32,463 bases of DNA from Thioalkalivibrio sp. (GCF_007692535.1 NZ_REBW01000182.1:1-32463), one strand, 5' to 3'. Numbered from the stretch's first letter, positions 1 to 8,514 are shown. A program made the numbers and translations. The notes: generated by a model from the letters alone, not told the origin.

Positions 1-1094
1 TGAAGGGGATCGTGAAGAACCTCACCGACTACGGCGCGTTCCTGGATCTGGGCGGGATCGACGGGCTGTTGCACATCACCGACATGGCGTGGAAGCGGGT
101 CAAGCACCCCTCCGACGTGGTCAACATCGGTGACGAGGTCGACGTCAAGGTGCTCAAGTTCGACCGCGAGCGCATGCGTGTTTCCCTCGGCCTGAAGCAG
201 CTGGGCGAGGATCCGTGGGAGAACATCACCCGCCGTTACCCGACCGGCACCCGCATCTTCGGCCGTGTCACCAACATCACCGACTACGGCTGCTTCGTGG
301 AGATCGAAGACGGTGTCGAGGGTCTGGTACACGTCTCAGAGATGGACTGGACCAACAAGAACGTGAACCCCGGCAAGGCCGTTGCCATCGGTGACGAGGT
401 CGAAGTCATGATCCTCGATCTGGACGAAGAACGCCGCCGCATCTCCCTGGGCATGAAGCAGTGCCTGCAGAATCCCTGGGAAGACTTTGCGTCCAACCAC
501 AACCGCGGCGAGAAAGTGAGTGGCGTGATCAAGTCGATCACCGACTTCGGGGTGTTTGTCGGCCTCGACGGTGGCATCGACGGTCTGATCCACCTGTCCG
601 ATCTCTCCTGGCAGGTGCCCGGCGAGGAGGCTATCCGCAACTTCAAGAAGGGTGACGAAGTGGAAGCGGTGGTGCTGTCCGTCGATCCCGAGCGTGAACG
701 GATTTCGCTGGGACTGAAACAACTGGATCGCGATCCGTTCTCCAGCTTCGTGGCCGAACATACCAAGGGCAGCATCGTGTCCGGTGTGGTCAAGGAAGTC
801 GATGCAAAGGCCGCCGTGATCGAACTGGCCGATGGCATCGACGGCATCCTGCGCGCAGGCGACATCTCACGTGACCGGGTCGAAGATGCCCGCAGTGTGC
901 TGAATGTCGGCGACAAGGTCGAGGCCAAGTTCATGGGTGTGGACAAGAAGACCCGCGCCATCAGCCTGTCGATCAAGGCCAAGGACTACCAGGAAGAGGC
1001 CGAGATGGTCAGCGACTACGCCAGCGGGAGTTCCACGGCAACGACCTCGCTTGGCGCGCTGCTGCAGGAAAAAATGCGCGGCAAGAGCGACTGA
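1..1094 (+). CDS. rpsA: 30S ribosomal protein S1, C-terminal part (5' end outside window)
   Basis: S1 binds mRNA at the 30S platform and helps start translation, especially on structured leaders. The reading frame is already open at the left edge (first full codon at 3), so this is a partial gene. Four successive S1/OB-fold repeats are visible, each with the pattern of a 'DYG/DFG' strand followed by 'G(I/V)(D/E)GL(L/V/I)H': [36 protein letters not shown] and a last, more diverged one ([12 protein letters not shown]). Six repeats are usual, so repeats 3 to 6 are present and about 190 residues are missing upstream. The order rpsA then ihfB is conserved in Gammaproteobacteria. The identification is secure. 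Confidence 0.97.
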   Translation, partial: KGIVKNLTDYGAFLDLGGIDGLLHITDMAWKRVKHPSDVVNIGDEVDVKVLKFDRERMRVSLGLKQLGEDPWENITRRYPTGTRIFGRVTNITDYGCFVEIEDGVEGLVHVSEMDWTNKNVNPGKAVAIGDEVEVMILDLDEERRRISLGMKQCLQNPWEDFASNHNRGEKVSGVIKSITDFGVFVGLDGGIDGLIHLSDLSWQVPGEEAIRNFKKGDEVEAVVLSVDPERERISLGLKQLDRDPFSSFVAEHTKGSIVSGVVKEVDAKAAVIELADGIDGILRAGDISRDRVEDARSVLNVGDKVEAKFMGVDKKTRAISLSIKAKDYQEEAEMVSDYASGSSTATTSLGALLQEKMRGKSD

Positions 1095-1374
1095 GCAGAA
1101 GACCCGTCGTCAACGGAGCCGGGTGTCGCGCGTTCCAGCGGCGCCCGGTGTCCCGGGTACGGCGCATGCTGTCCATGGACCACGCCCGTATAACAGGGGG
1201 GCTGGCCGCGACCGCGGGGGAACTGCGTCCAGGGGCGAGCAGGCGGCTGCATGCAGAGACCGTGCTGCTGTTTGGGGGAGCGGGCGTGGCGTCCCGAACG
1301 AGGGTAGGGAGGACGGTGGTATGGCGTCACCGGTCCCTTTAAATGAATAAGAATAGACAGGGGGATGTGTTGCC
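1095..1374 (+). other. Intergenic region rpsA-ihfB, no gene seen
   Basis: This 280-base stretch has no convincing coding frame. A TATAAC hexamer at 1199-1204 could be a -10 box for ihfB, but no good -35 box sits 16-18 bases before it. A GC-rich stem with G-U pairs can be drawn around 1120-1152 just after rpsA, without a T run. The ihfB ribosome binding site (AGGGGGA, about 1359-1365) lies at its right end. Confidence 0.4.
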
Positions 1375-1674
1375 ATGACAAAGTCTGAGTTGATCGAGAA
1401 ACTCGCGGAGAAGACCCCCCATCTGCCAGCCAAGGATGTTGAATTGTGCGTAAAGGCGGTACTCGAACGCATGAGTCAGGCTCTGGCCCATGGGGATCGG
1501 GTCGAAATCCGTGGCTTCGGCAGCTTCGCACTGCATTTCCGGCCACCGCGCATCGGGCGCAATCCCAAGACCGGCAAGGGTGTCGCCCTACCGGGCAAGC
1601 ACGTGCCTCATTTCAAGCCCGGCAAGGAGTTGCGCGAGCGCGTGAACCAGGTGTTTGCCGATACCGGAACCTGA
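1375..1674 (+). CDS. ihfB: Integration host factor subunit beta
   Basis: IHF beta pairs with IhfA to bind and sharply bend DNA at specific sites in recombination, replication and transcription. The 99-residue product has the normal family length and the HU/IHF fold. It opens with [13 protein letters not shown], and the DNA-intercalating beta arm carries the [12 protein letters not shown] motif with its conserved proline, followed by the [12 protein letters not shown] end. The ATG at 1375 follows a purine-rich AGGGGGA site by about nine bases. Position directly after rpsA supports the beta rather than the alpha subunit, and the residues around the arm also fit IhfB. High certainty. Confidence 0.96.
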   Translation: MTKSELIEKLAEKTPHLPAKDVELCVKAVLERMSQALAHGDRVEIRGFGSFALHFRPPRIGRNPKTGKGVALPGKHVPHFKPGKELRERVNQVFADTGT

Positions 1675-1681
1675 ATCCTTC

Positions 1682-2884
1682 ATGAGCGGGCCATGGCTCA
1701 TGCTGCTGCTGCCCATTGCGGCCGCAAGCGGTTGGTTCGCCGCGTACTATGTCCATGCCCGCCGCCGCGTGTCACGGGAGCCCCCCCTTGACCGTTATCT
1801 CGAGGGTGTGCGCTATCTGCTGGATGACCAGACCGACCGCGCGCTGCAGGCCTTCATCGAGGTGGTCGAGGTCGACCACGAAACCTTCGAAACCCACCTG
1901 ATCATCGGGCGTCTGTTCCGGCGGCGGGGCGAGGTGGACCGTGCGATCCGCATTCACCAGAACCTTGCCGCACGACCGGCTCTGACCGATGCCCAGCGCG
2001 CGCAGGCGACCTACGAAATGGGGCGGGACTTCCTTCTGGCCGGGGTGCTGGACCGTGCTGAGGTCGTCTTCCGCGAGCTGATGGACTCGCCCACAGTCGG
2101 CAACCGGGCCCTGGAGGATCTGCGCAACGTCTACGAAACCCAGCGGGACTGGGCCCGAGCGATCGAGATCGGCCTGCAACTCAAGGATCAGGAGGGTTCA
2201 TCGGCAGCGCTGCGCATCGCTCACTACGAGTGCGAACTCGCCCTGGAAAGACTGGAAGAGAACCAGACGGACCTGGCCCTGGAACACGCTGACAGGGCCA
2301 TCGATCTGTGCCCGGGCCTTTCCCGGGCATTACTGTTGCGAGCGACCGTAGCGGAGCGCAATGGTGACATCCCGTTGTCGATACACCTTGAGCGCGAGGC
2401 GGTCGAACGCACGCCTGCGCTGGCCACCCTGGTGGTTCCCAAGCTGGAACGCCTCTACCTGAACTCGGACCTGCCTCAGGCCAGCCGCAGCCTGGAAACG
2501 ACCCTGCGCGCGCTTGCCAACGAGCAGAACATCACCGTGGCCAGCATTGCGCTGATGCGCCTGTACCGCCGCTCCAACCGGCTGGACGACGCACTGACGC
2601 AGTTGCATCGCATTTTGGCCCAGCGCCCGGTTCCAACCTCAGGGCTGCTGGAGGCCGTGCGCTGGATGAAGATCCTGCCGGCGGTGCACACCTACAGCAG
2701 TGAGTTCGCGGCGTTTGAAAAGGCGCTGATGGACCAGCTGCGGAGCCAACCCCTCTACCAGTGCAGCAACTGCGGCTACCAAGGCCGGGCACATGTCTGG
2801 CAATGCCCCAGCTGCCGGCGCTGGGATACCCTGCGGGGCATGGACCTGGACCTTGACCAGCCGCCGCACCAGACCTTTCAATAA
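1682..2884 (+). CDS. lapB: Lipopolysaccharide assembly protein B (LapB/YciM)
   Basis: LapB is an inner-membrane protein that, in E. coli, controls LpxC turnover by FtsH and so balances LPS with phospholipid synthesis. The 400-residue product, close to the E. coli 389, has an N-terminal membrane helix (about residues 4-24), a long run of TPR-like helices, and a C-terminal rubredoxin-like metal site made of CSNC and CPSC around residues 361-378. I chose the ATG at 1682 because the membrane anchor starts there; an in-frame ATG at 1655 lies inside ihfB. Only seven bases separate it from ihfB, and pyrF follows after 14, so the genes are probably cotranscribed. The usual partner gene lapA, normally between ihfB and lapB, is absent. 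Confidence 0.95.
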   Translation: MSGPWLMLLLPIAAASGWFAAYYVHARRRVSREPPLDRYLEGVRYLLDDQTDRALQAFIEVVEVDHETFETHLIIGRLFRRRGEVDRAIRIHQNLAARPALTDAQRAQATYEMGRDFLLAGVLDRAEVVFRELMDSPTVGNRALEDLRNVYETQRDWARAIEIGLQLKDQEGSSAALRIAHYECELALERLEENQTDLALEHADRAIDLCPGLSRALLLRATVAERNGDIPLSIHLEREAVERTPALATLVVPKLERLYLNSDLPQASRSLETTLRALANEQNITVASIALMRLYRRSNRLDDALTQLHRILAQRPVPTSGLLEAVRWMKILPAVHTYSSEFAAFEKALMDQLRSQPLYQCSNCGYQGRAHVWQCPSCRRWDTLRGMDLDLDQPPHQTFQ

Positions 2885-2898
2885 AGAACATCATTGAC

Positions 2899-3606
2899 AT
2901 GAATAATGATCCACAATTGATTGTTGCAATGGATTTTCCGGACCGCATCGCAGCCGAGAGAATGGCTGGCCAACTGGACCCGCGGCAGTGCGCGGTGAAG
3001 GTGGGTTTCGAGCTGTTCGTAGCCGCGGGACCCAGGCTTGTGGAACACCTCCAGGCGCTGGGATTTCGGGTTTTCCTCGACCTCAAGTTTCACGACATCC
3101 CGAACACGGTAGCCGGCGCCTGCCGCGCCGCCGCGCGCCTCGGCGTCTGGATCGTGAACGTGCACGCCTCGGGCGGCCTGGAAATGATGCGGGCGGCCCA
3201 CGACGCGGTACGAGAGATCCGGCCCGAGACGCGGCTCATCGCCGTGACCGTGTTGACCTCCAGCGATGCGGAAACCCTGCGTGGGATCGGCATCGATCGC
3301 AGTCCCGAGCAGCAGGTGCTGCGCCTTGCCGACCTGGCCGTGAGCGAAGCCGGCCTGGACGGACTGGTGTGTTCCCCGCTGGAGGCATCGGTGCTGCGCC
3401 AGCGACTCGGTGGCCAGCCCTGGCTGGTCACGCCGGGGATACGTCCGGGCGGCGCCGGTGGCGATGACCAGAAGCGCGTAATGACCGCGAGTGCCGCATT
3501 CCGGGCCGGCGCGAGTCATATCGTCGTAGGCAGGCCGATCACGCAGGCCTCCGATCCCGCGGCCGCCGTGGCGGCGATCCTTGCTGAGATTCCCGAACAG
3601 GCCTGA
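2899..3606 (+). CDS. pyrF: Orotidine 5'-phosphate decarboxylase
   Basis: Catalyses OMP to UMP, the last step of pyrimidine synthesis, in the cytoplasm. The 235-residue protein is a TIM barrel of normal length. The catalytic signature DLKFHDIPNT spans residues 61-70, giving Asp61, Lys63 and Asp66 of the D-K-D network; the C-terminal phosphate-binding segment VTPGIRPGG and the later VVGRPIT are also present. The gene follows lapB by 14 bases, the common gammaproteobacterial order lapB-pyrF. Nothing unusual was seen. Confidence 0.97.
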   Translation: MNNDPQLIVAMDFPDRIAAERMAGQLDPRQCAVKVGFELFVAAGPRLVEHLQALGFRVFLDLKFHDIPNTVAGACRAAARLGVWIVNVHASGGLEMMRAAHDAVREIRPETRLIAVTVLTSSDAETLRGIGIDRSPEQQVLRLADLAVSEAGLDGLVCSPLEASVLRQRLGGQPWLVTPGIRPGGAGGDDQKRVMTASAAFRAGASHIVVGRPITQASDPAAAVAAILAEIPEQA

Positions 3607-3668
3607 TCCAGAAAGCCGACAGGTCCGGAAGATGGTGGCATGAGTGGCGAAGTCTGCCTGCGACCCCT

Positions 3669-3697
3669 TTGCCCACGAGTGGATTCGGGGTTAGGAT
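3669..3697 (+). promoter_or_regulatory. Candidate sigma-70 promoter for the ComEA-like gene
   Basis: TTGCCC at 3669-3674 and TAGGAT at 3692-3697 are separated by 17 bases, each matching 4 of 6 consensus positions. It lies about 58 bases before the ATG at 3755, in the gap after pyrF. Read by eye only. Confidence 0.4.
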
Positions 3698-3754
3698 ACG
3701 CTCGGTGCCGGGATTGGCACCGTGCTATCAACGAAAAACATGGAGGTTGTCAAC

Positions 3755-4015
3755 ATGAAGAAGTGGATCCTTGCCGTACTTTTCCTGATGCTGGTCGCCG
3801 TGCCGGCCGCGTGGGCCACCGGCCCCGTGAACGTCAACACCGCGTCAGCCGAGGAATTGGCTCAACTCGGCAATGTCGGACCGGCCAAGGCGGCCGCAAT
3901 CGTTGCACACCGCGAAGAGAATGGGCCTTTCCGCTCGATACAGGAACTCACGCGCGTCACCGGAATCGGTGAACGCACCGTCGAGATGAATCTGGATCGA
4001 ATCGCTTTTGAATAA
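3755..4015 (+). CDS. ComEA-like secreted helix-hairpin-helix protein
   Basis: Small (86 residues) predicted exported DNA-binding protein. It has a signal peptide (MKKWILAVLFLMLV..., cut probably after AWA near residue 22) followed by one ComEA-type double helix-hairpin-helix unit: VNVNTASAEELAQLGNVGPAKA then FRSIQELTRVTGIGERT. ComEA family members bind double-stranded DNA in the periplasm during natural transformation; many gammaproteobacteria carry such short stand-alone versions, and some have no proven competence role. The ATG at 3755 has GGAGG at 3742-3746 eight bases upstream; the in-frame ATG at 3740 overlaps that site and would spoil the signal peptide. No other competence genes are in the window. 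Confidence 0.85.
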   Translation: MKKWILAVLFLMLVAVPAAWATGPVNVNTASAEELAQLGNVGPAKAAAIVAHREENGPFRSIQELTRVTGIGERTVEMNLDRIAFE

Positions 4016-4028
4016 GGCCTGACCTGGG

Positions 4029-4051
4029 GCGGGCCACCTGATGTGGCCCGC
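4029..4051 (+). terminator. Stem-loop after the ComEA-like gene
   Basis: Perfect 9-bp inverted repeat GCGGGCCAC / GTGGCCCGC with a five-base loop (CTGAT), 13 bases after the stop codon. Only a weak T-containing tail (TTCG) follows, so it may be a terminator of low efficiency, or only a structured leader for galU. Confidence 0.5.
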
Positions 4052-4082
4052 TTCGCACAGCAGACAGACGCACAGGGAGAGC

Positions 4083-4973
4083 ATGATCAAAAACCCGCAG
4101 CAGCGCATTCGAATGGCCGTCTTCCCCGTAGCCGGCATGGGCACACGCTTCCTCCCGGCCACCAAGGCCAATCCGAAGGAAATGTTGCCAGTGGTCGACA
4201 AGCCACTGATTCAGTATGCCGCGGAGGAGGCCGTCGCCGCCGGGATCGAGACCCTGGTCTTCGTCACCGGCCGCAACAAGCGCTCCATCCCGGATCACTT
4301 CGACAAGGCGTACGAACTCGAGACCGAATTGGCCGAGCGCGGTAAGGCCGCGCTGCTGGAACTGGTGCGCAACATCGTCCCGCCAAAGGTCACCTGCGTC
4401 TATGTGCGCCAGACCGATGCACTGGGTCTGGGCCACGCAGTCGGCTGCGCCCGCCCGATCGTGCAGCACGAGCCCTTCGCGGTCATCCTGGCGGACGACT
4501 TGATCGTGAGCCATGACGGTGGTGCGCTGGCGCAGATGGTGGAACAGTTCAACGAGTTGCAGTGCAGTGTGCTCGGCGTCGAAGAAGTCCCGCACGACGA
4601 AACGGGAAAGTATGGCGTCATCGACCCCGTTGCCACGGACACACCGGGCCTTTGGGACGTCCGCGGCATCGTCGAGAAACCAAGTCCGAAGGACGCGCCC
4701 TCGAATATGGCCGTGGTCGGCCGTTATATCCTGACCCCGCGCATCTTCGAACTACTCGAACAGCAGGGGGCCGGCGCAGGCGGCGAAATCCAGCTGACCG
4801 ATGCTATCGCGCGACTGCTGAACGAGGAGCGGGTCACCGCCTTCGAATTCAAGGGCGAGCGCTTCGACTGCGGCAGCAAACTGGGCTACCTCAAGGCTAC
4901 CGTGGAATACGCCCTACAGCACCCGGAACTTCAGGACGACTTCAAGGCCTATCTGAAATCACGCTTCGGTTGA
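4083..4973 (+). CDS. galU: UTP-glucose-1-phosphate uridylyltransferase
   Basis: Makes UDP-glucose from UTP and glucose 1-phosphate for envelope polysaccharide and LPS sugars. The 296-residue product has the nucleotidyltransferase signature [20 protein letters not shown] near the N-terminus with the catalytic-loop G-x-G-T-R, the substrate-binding [10 protein letters not shown], the metal-binding LADD, and [14 protein letters not shown] in the second half. I chose ATG 4083 over an upstream GTG-type start because GGGAGA lies just before it and the family begins with a short tail before the first beta strand. It may supply UDP-sugars to the glycosyltransferase encoded further right, but that link is only positional. 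Confidence 0.96.
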   Translation: MIKNPQQRIRMAVFPVAGMGTRFLPATKANPKEMLPVVDKPLIQYAAEEAVAAGIETLVFVTGRNKRSIPDHFDKAYELETELAERGKAALLELVRNIVPPKVTCVYVRQTDALGLGHAVGCARPIVQHEPFAVILADDLIVSHDGGALAQMVEQFNELQCSVLGVEEVPHDETGKYGVIDPVATDTPGLWDVRGIVEKPSPKDAPSNMAVVGRYILTPRIFELLEQQGAGAGGEIQLTDAIARLLNEERVTAFEFKGERFDCGSKLGYLKATVEYALQHPELQDDFKAYLKSRFG

Positions 4974-5010
4974 GCTGCAGACGGCCAGCCTCGCCAGGCA
5001 GGCGAGACGC

Positions 5011-5040
5011 GGCCGATATCTGGGCGGCCGATATCTGGGC
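5011..5040 (+). repeat. Perfect tandem duplication of 15 bp
   Basis: GGCCGATATCTGGGC occurs twice head to tail at 5011-5025 and 5026-5040, in the short gap between galU and the FkbM-type gene. It contains the palindrome GATATC. It could be a recent slippage duplication or a doubled binding site. No function can be assigned. Confidence 0.85.
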
Positions 5041-5060
5041 TGACCAGCCCCTGGAGGCCC

Positions 5061-5906
5061 GTGAACCCGATGCACTGGCAACGTACGCTCGGCATCCTGC
5101 GCTCGCTGGTGATCTACTGGCGGCCGGGGCGACAGCGTAGCTTGCGCCGACTCTATCGCCCCTTCCTGCACGACCAGTCGCTGGTGTTCGACATTGGCGC
5201 GCACCTGGGTGATCGCACGCGAGCCTTCACGAGCCTGGGAGCCAGGGTAGTGGCACTGGAGCCGCAACCGCATCTGTTCCAATGGCTGCAACGGCTCGTC
5301 GGTTCCCGACCCGGGGTCATTCTGCGGCCGGAAGGGGTTGGCCGGCATCCGGGCGAGGCGACGCTCGCGGTGAGCCGACGCACACCGACGGTGTCCACCC
5401 TCTCCCGCCACTGGCAGACCGACCTCGGCCGCAATAATCCGTCATTCGGGGCGGTGGCCTGGGAGGAGTTCATCCAGATTCCCCTGGTCACCCTGGACCA
5501 ACTGATCGAGGAATACGGCCTCCCGGATTTCTGCAAGATCGATGTCGAGGGCTTCGAGGCCGAGGTCCTGAATGGGCTCAGTCAGCCGGTACCCGCGCTC
5601 TCGCTGGAGTTCGTCGCCGGTGCTCTGGAAATCGCCGGGGACGCGGTGGGACGGCTCGCCGAGCTCGGACCCTACGAGTTCAATGCCATCCGTGGTGAGC
5701 AACGCCAGTATCTGTTCGCGGATTGGCTGCCGGCCTCCACCCTGTTGCAGTGGCTGCAAGAGGGGGCCGATTCGCTCCCCTCCGGAGACATCTATGCGCG
5801 TTTGCCCGCTCCCGCGGGCCGGACACAGCCAGGTCGCACGCAACTGCAGGCCGCGTCGGGAGACGGCCTGACAGGCACCCGTGCAGCGGGAAGTCCGAGG
5901 CTATGA
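5061..5906 (+). CDS. FkbM-family SAM-dependent methyltransferase
   Basis: Class I methyltransferase of the FkbM family, which mostly O-methylate sugars or polyketides. The SAM-binding motif VFDIGAHLGDRTRAF falls at about residues 40-54, followed by the acidic strand end VVALEPQP; the family hallmark KIDVEGFEAEVLNGL lies near residue 160. Length is 281 residues, with a low-complexity tail after about residue 255. The start is GTG 5061 or ATG 5070; GGAGG at 5053-5057 is very near the first and 12 bases from the second, so the start is uncertain. The stop overlaps the start of the creatininase-family gene (ATGA at 5903-5906), which implies translational coupling and a shared job with it. Confidence 0.85.
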   Translation: MNPMHWQRTLGILRSLVIYWRPGRQRSLRRLYRPFLHDQSLVFDIGAHLGDRTRAFTSLGARVVALEPQPHLFQWLQRLVGSRPGVILRPEGVGRHPGEATLAVSRRTPTVSTLSRHWQTDLGRNNPSFGAVAWEEFIQIPLVTLDQLIEEYGLPDFCKIDVEGFEAEVLNGLSQPVPALSLEFVAGALEIAGDAVGRLAELGPYEFNAIRGEQRQYLFADWLPASTLLQWLQEGADSLPSGDIYARLPAPAGRTQPGRTQLQAASGDGLTGTRAAGSPRL

Positions 5907-6715
5907 ACCGATCCGGTTTTCCTCGTTGGCAGGACATGACTGCACCCGAGATCCGGGCGTTCTCGGGCCGTGATCCGGTGGTGATTCTGCCGCTTGCGGC
6001 GATCGAACAGCATGGCCCGCATCTGCCGTTGTCCACGGACCTCGACATTGGCATGGGACTGCTCGAGGCAGCGGCGGCGAGGCTCGGTGATTCCTGCGCG
6101 GTGCTGGTTCTGCCCCCGATGGCGGTCGGGACCAGCATGGAGCACGAGGCCTTTCCGGGTACGCTGAGCCTGGATCCCGAGACCGCCCTGGCGGTGATTG
6201 GACGCTACGGTGGCGACGTGGCCCGCGCCGGTGCCCGGCGCCTGCTGCTCTGTAACAGCCATGGCGGCAACACCCAGGTGATGGATCTCGCGGGTCTTCG
6301 TCTGCGCCGGGATCACGGGCTGCTCGTGGCCAAGTGCAGCTATTTCCGGCTTCCGGCTCCTGCCGACCTCGATTTGCCGGCGGGCGAACTCCGGCACGGA
6401 TTCCACGGGGGTGCGGTCGAGACCGCGATGATGCTGCACCTGATGCCAGGATCGGTGCGCATCGAACAGTGTGCGGACAACGTGTCCGTCGGCTACCGCC
6501 TGGAGCGGGAGATGGCGCAACTGGGGCCGGAAGGGGCGGCCTCCTTCGCCTGGATGACGCAGGATCTCCATTCCGGCGGTGCGGTGGGAAACGCGCTTCT
6601 GGCCGACCCGGATCTGGGCGCGCGCCTCGTGGCTCATTACGGCGCGGCCATTGCCCAGGTCATCCGCGATACCGCCACGTTTCCGCTCGACGTGCTCCGG
6701 GCGCCGCAGCGATGA
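5903..6715 (+). CDS. Creatininase-family metal-dependent amidohydrolase
   Basis: The family hydrolyses C-N bonds; members include creatinine amidohydrolase, MftE, and the archaeal formamidopyrimidine deformylase ArfB. The 270-residue product keeps all usual metal ligands: EQHG (Glu35, His37), TD (Asp46), NSHGGN (His120) and VETAMM (Glu173). Start ATG 5903 overlaps the upstream stop. A stand-alone RibD-type reductase follows after 70 bases on the same strand. ArfB and ArfC in archaea are precisely a creatininase-fold deformylase followed by a RibD-like reductase acting on the GTP-derived pyrimidine, so I suggest, without proof, a pyrimidine substrate. No mycofactocin genes are nearby, which argues against MftE. 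Confidence 0.85.
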   Translation: MNRSGFPRWQDMTAPEIRAFSGRDPVVILPLAAIEQHGPHLPLSTDLDIGMGLLEAAAARLGDSCAVLVLPPMAVGTSMEHEAFPGTLSLDPETALAVIGRYGGDVARAGARRLLLCNSHGGNTQVMDLAGLRLRRDHGLLVAKCSYFRLPAPADLDLPAGELRHGFHGGAVETAMMLHLMPGSVRIEQCADNVSVGYRLEREMAQLGPEGAASFAWMTQDLHSGGAVGNALLADPDLGARLVAHYGAAIAQVIRDTATFPLDVLRAPQR

Positions 6716-6785
6716 GGCGGGTCTGCTCTCCCCGTTGTCATCCACGGCCGGGACGCACGCCCCCGACGCATCGACGTTCCCTGCC

Positions 6786-7592
6786 ATGAACGACAAACGC
6801 GCGGATACAGTGGAATGGGACGCGATCCTCGAGCACCTGGCCATGCTTCGGAGAAGCGAGCAAGGTCAGCCTGCCGCCCGGGAACCAGGGACCGACGATC
6901 CCGGTGGTGGCCGCTCCCAGGTCGAGGCCATCTACCTGCCACTCGTCCAGACCCGGAAACTGGTGATCGCACAGCTCGGACAGACGCTGGACGGGCGCAT
7001 CGCCACCCATAGCGGCCACTCGCATTTCGTGACCGGACCCGAGGACATCGAGCATCTGCACCGCCTCCGGGCCCTGGTCGATGCGGTGGTCGTGGGAGCC
7101 GGTACCGTCATTTCCGACGACCCGCAACTGACGGTGCGTCACGTGCGCGGTGACAACCCGGTCCGTGTGGTGTTGGATCCATCCGGCCGGGTTCCATCGG
7201 ATCGGAAGATGTTTCAGGACGGCGCCGCCCCGACCCTGTGGCTGCAAAGTCGGCGCGCGAAGCCGCCTGTCGCCAGCGGGACGGTGGAGGTTCTGCAGAT
7301 GGACGAGGCAGTAGCAGGCGGGGGGTTCCATCCCGCAGCGGTGCTTGAGCGATTGGCTGCCCGCGACCTGACCCGGGTGCTGGTCGAAGGCGGTGGCCTC
7401 ACCGTGTCCCGCTTTCTGGCGGCCGGGGTGCTGGACCGACTGCATCTGACGGTCGCGCCCCTGCTGCTGGGCTCGGGGCGTCCCTCGGTGACCCTGGACC
7501 CGGTGCATACGCTGCACGAGGCATTACGTCCGCAGTGTCGTCACTTTGCCCTGGGTCCGGACATCCTGTTCGATCTCTGCCTTCGCCCCTAA
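6786..7592 (+). CDS. RibD C-terminal-domain (DHFR-fold) reductase
   Basis: NADPH-dependent reductase domain resembling the second half of RibD, which reduces the ribosyl group of the riboflavin-pathway pyrimidine to ribityl. Here it stands alone: 268 residues with about 55 unrelated N-terminal residues and no deaminase domain or zinc motif. Conserved segments seen are LDGRIAT (about 68-74), DAVVVGAGTVISDDPQLTVR (about 99-118), VRVVLDP, and VLVEGGGLTVSRFL with the late VAPLLLGSG. Start ATG 6786 follows the creatininase-family gene by 70 bases. A normal bifunctional ribD for riboflavin would be expected elsewhere, so this copy probably serves a dedicated pathway. Its last 194 bases are also covered by the convergent flippase frame. 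Confidence 0.85.
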   Translation: MNDKRADTVEWDAILEHLAMLRRSEQGQPAAREPGTDDPGGGRSQVEAIYLPLVQTRKLVIAQLGQTLDGRIATHSGHSHFVTGPEDIEHLHRLRALVDAVVVGAGTVISDDPQLTVRHVRGDNPVRVVLDPSGRVPSDRKMFQDGAAPTLWLQSRRAKPPVASGTVEVLQMDEAVAGGGFHPAAVLERLAARDLTRVLVEGGGLTVSRFLAAGVLDRLHLTVAPLLLGSGRPSVTLDPVHTLHEALRPQCRHFALGPDILFDLCLRP

Positions 7593-8514
7593 GGCGCCTG
7601 GAATCGGCTCCGCCTCGCGCCAGGCTGACCCGGAGCAACGGCAGCAGGCCCGGCAGGGAAGCCAGCAGGAACAGCAGCCCGTAAGCCACGGCAATGGCGA
7701 CGCCCTCAGCGACACCGAGGCCACTGAGCCCCCACAGAAGGGCCGCCGCGCCTTCGCGCACGCCCCAGCCCGCGACGCTGATCGGCAGCATCATCACCAG
7801 CAGCACCGGAGCAATCAGGGGCAGCAGGGTCGCCAGCGGAATCTCCGAACCGAGTGCACGGGCTGCGGCCACGTACACGATCAGGTTGGCCGCCATCACA
7901 AGGGCTGCGGTGCCGACCTGTATCAGTAAAACGGGTGCGGGTAGGAAAGCCCGGCGCGCGTCCGCCCCGAACTCCCGGAGGGCGGCCCGCAATGCCGGAA
8001 GCCGTTGCCGGAGGCCCACTGCGCCGATCACGAGGGCCGCGAACGTGAGCGGCACCGCCCAACCCCATCCAAGCGAGTCCGGCCGCAACGCCGGGATCGC
8101 CAGCAGCGATGCGATGGCGACGGCCAGCATCACGGACTGGACCACGGCCCGTTCCAGCACGACCGCGTGAATGGCGCTGCGCCTGCGCACCGCGACGATG
8201 GCGTGGCGCCAGGCCCGCGAGACATCACCCAGGATGCCGCCAGGGAGGACCTGGTTCAGAAAGACCCCGAGGTAGTATTCACCCAGCGCGTGCCGGTAGG
8301 GCATGCCCACCCCGAGCCGCGCCGCGGTGAATCGCCAGCGCCAGGCCAGCAGCATGATCTGCAGAACGGACAGGAGCAGGGCCGGCAACACCCAGCGCAG
8401 GTCGAGCTGCACGAGGTGTGCCGCGATCTCGGCGGCGTCGAAGATCTGAAACAGGACCAGCAGCAGGGTGACGCTGACGGCAAGGCGCAACAGACCTTTC
8501 ACCCTGTCGTTCAT
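7399..8514 (-). CDS. YbhN/AglD-like flippase-type membrane protein (LPG synthase TM family)
   Basis: Polytopic inner-membrane protein of the UPF0104/lysylphosphatidylglycerol-synthase transmembrane family; such proteins are thought to flip or modify lipid-linked substrates. About seven or eight hydrophobic segments are visible in residues 1-305, with family motifs LNQVLPGGILGDVSRAWRH near residue 86 and MMLPISVAGWGVREGAAALL near residue 240. It lacks the soluble MprF synthase domain. The start ATG (8514) overlaps the stop of the upstream methyltransferase (ATGA, 8511-8514). Odd feature: the frame runs 194 bases into the convergent RibD-like gene, adding about 64 Pro/Gly/Arg/Ala-rich residues not expected for the family. 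Confidence 0.8.
   Translation of the reverse strand: MNDRVKGLLRLAVSVTLLLVLFQIFDAAEIAAHLVQLDLRWVLPALLLSVLQIMLLAWRWRFTAARLGVGMPYRHALGEYYLGVFLNQVLPGGILGDVSRAWRHAIVAVRRRSAIHAVVLERAVVQSVMLAVAIASLLAIPALRPDSLGWGWAVPLTFAALVIGAVGLRQRLPALRAALREFGADARRAFLPAPVLLIQVGTAALVMAANLIVYVAAARALGSEIPLATLLPLIAPVLLVMMLPISVAGWGVREGAAALLWGLSGLGVAEGVAIAVAYGLLFLLASLPGLLPLLRVSLARGGADSRRLRGEGRDRTGCPDPGQSDDTADVMPRAAYAPGPGSPRDAPSPAAGARPSDAVGPAPRPPESGTR

Noticed and set aside
1120-1152. Strong rpsA terminator
   Set aside because: The stem needs G-U pairs and has no T run, so I do not list it as a terminator.
5903-6715. Mycofactocin protein MftE
   Set aside because: No radical-SAM, precursor peptide or other mft genes nearby; the family alone does not decide.
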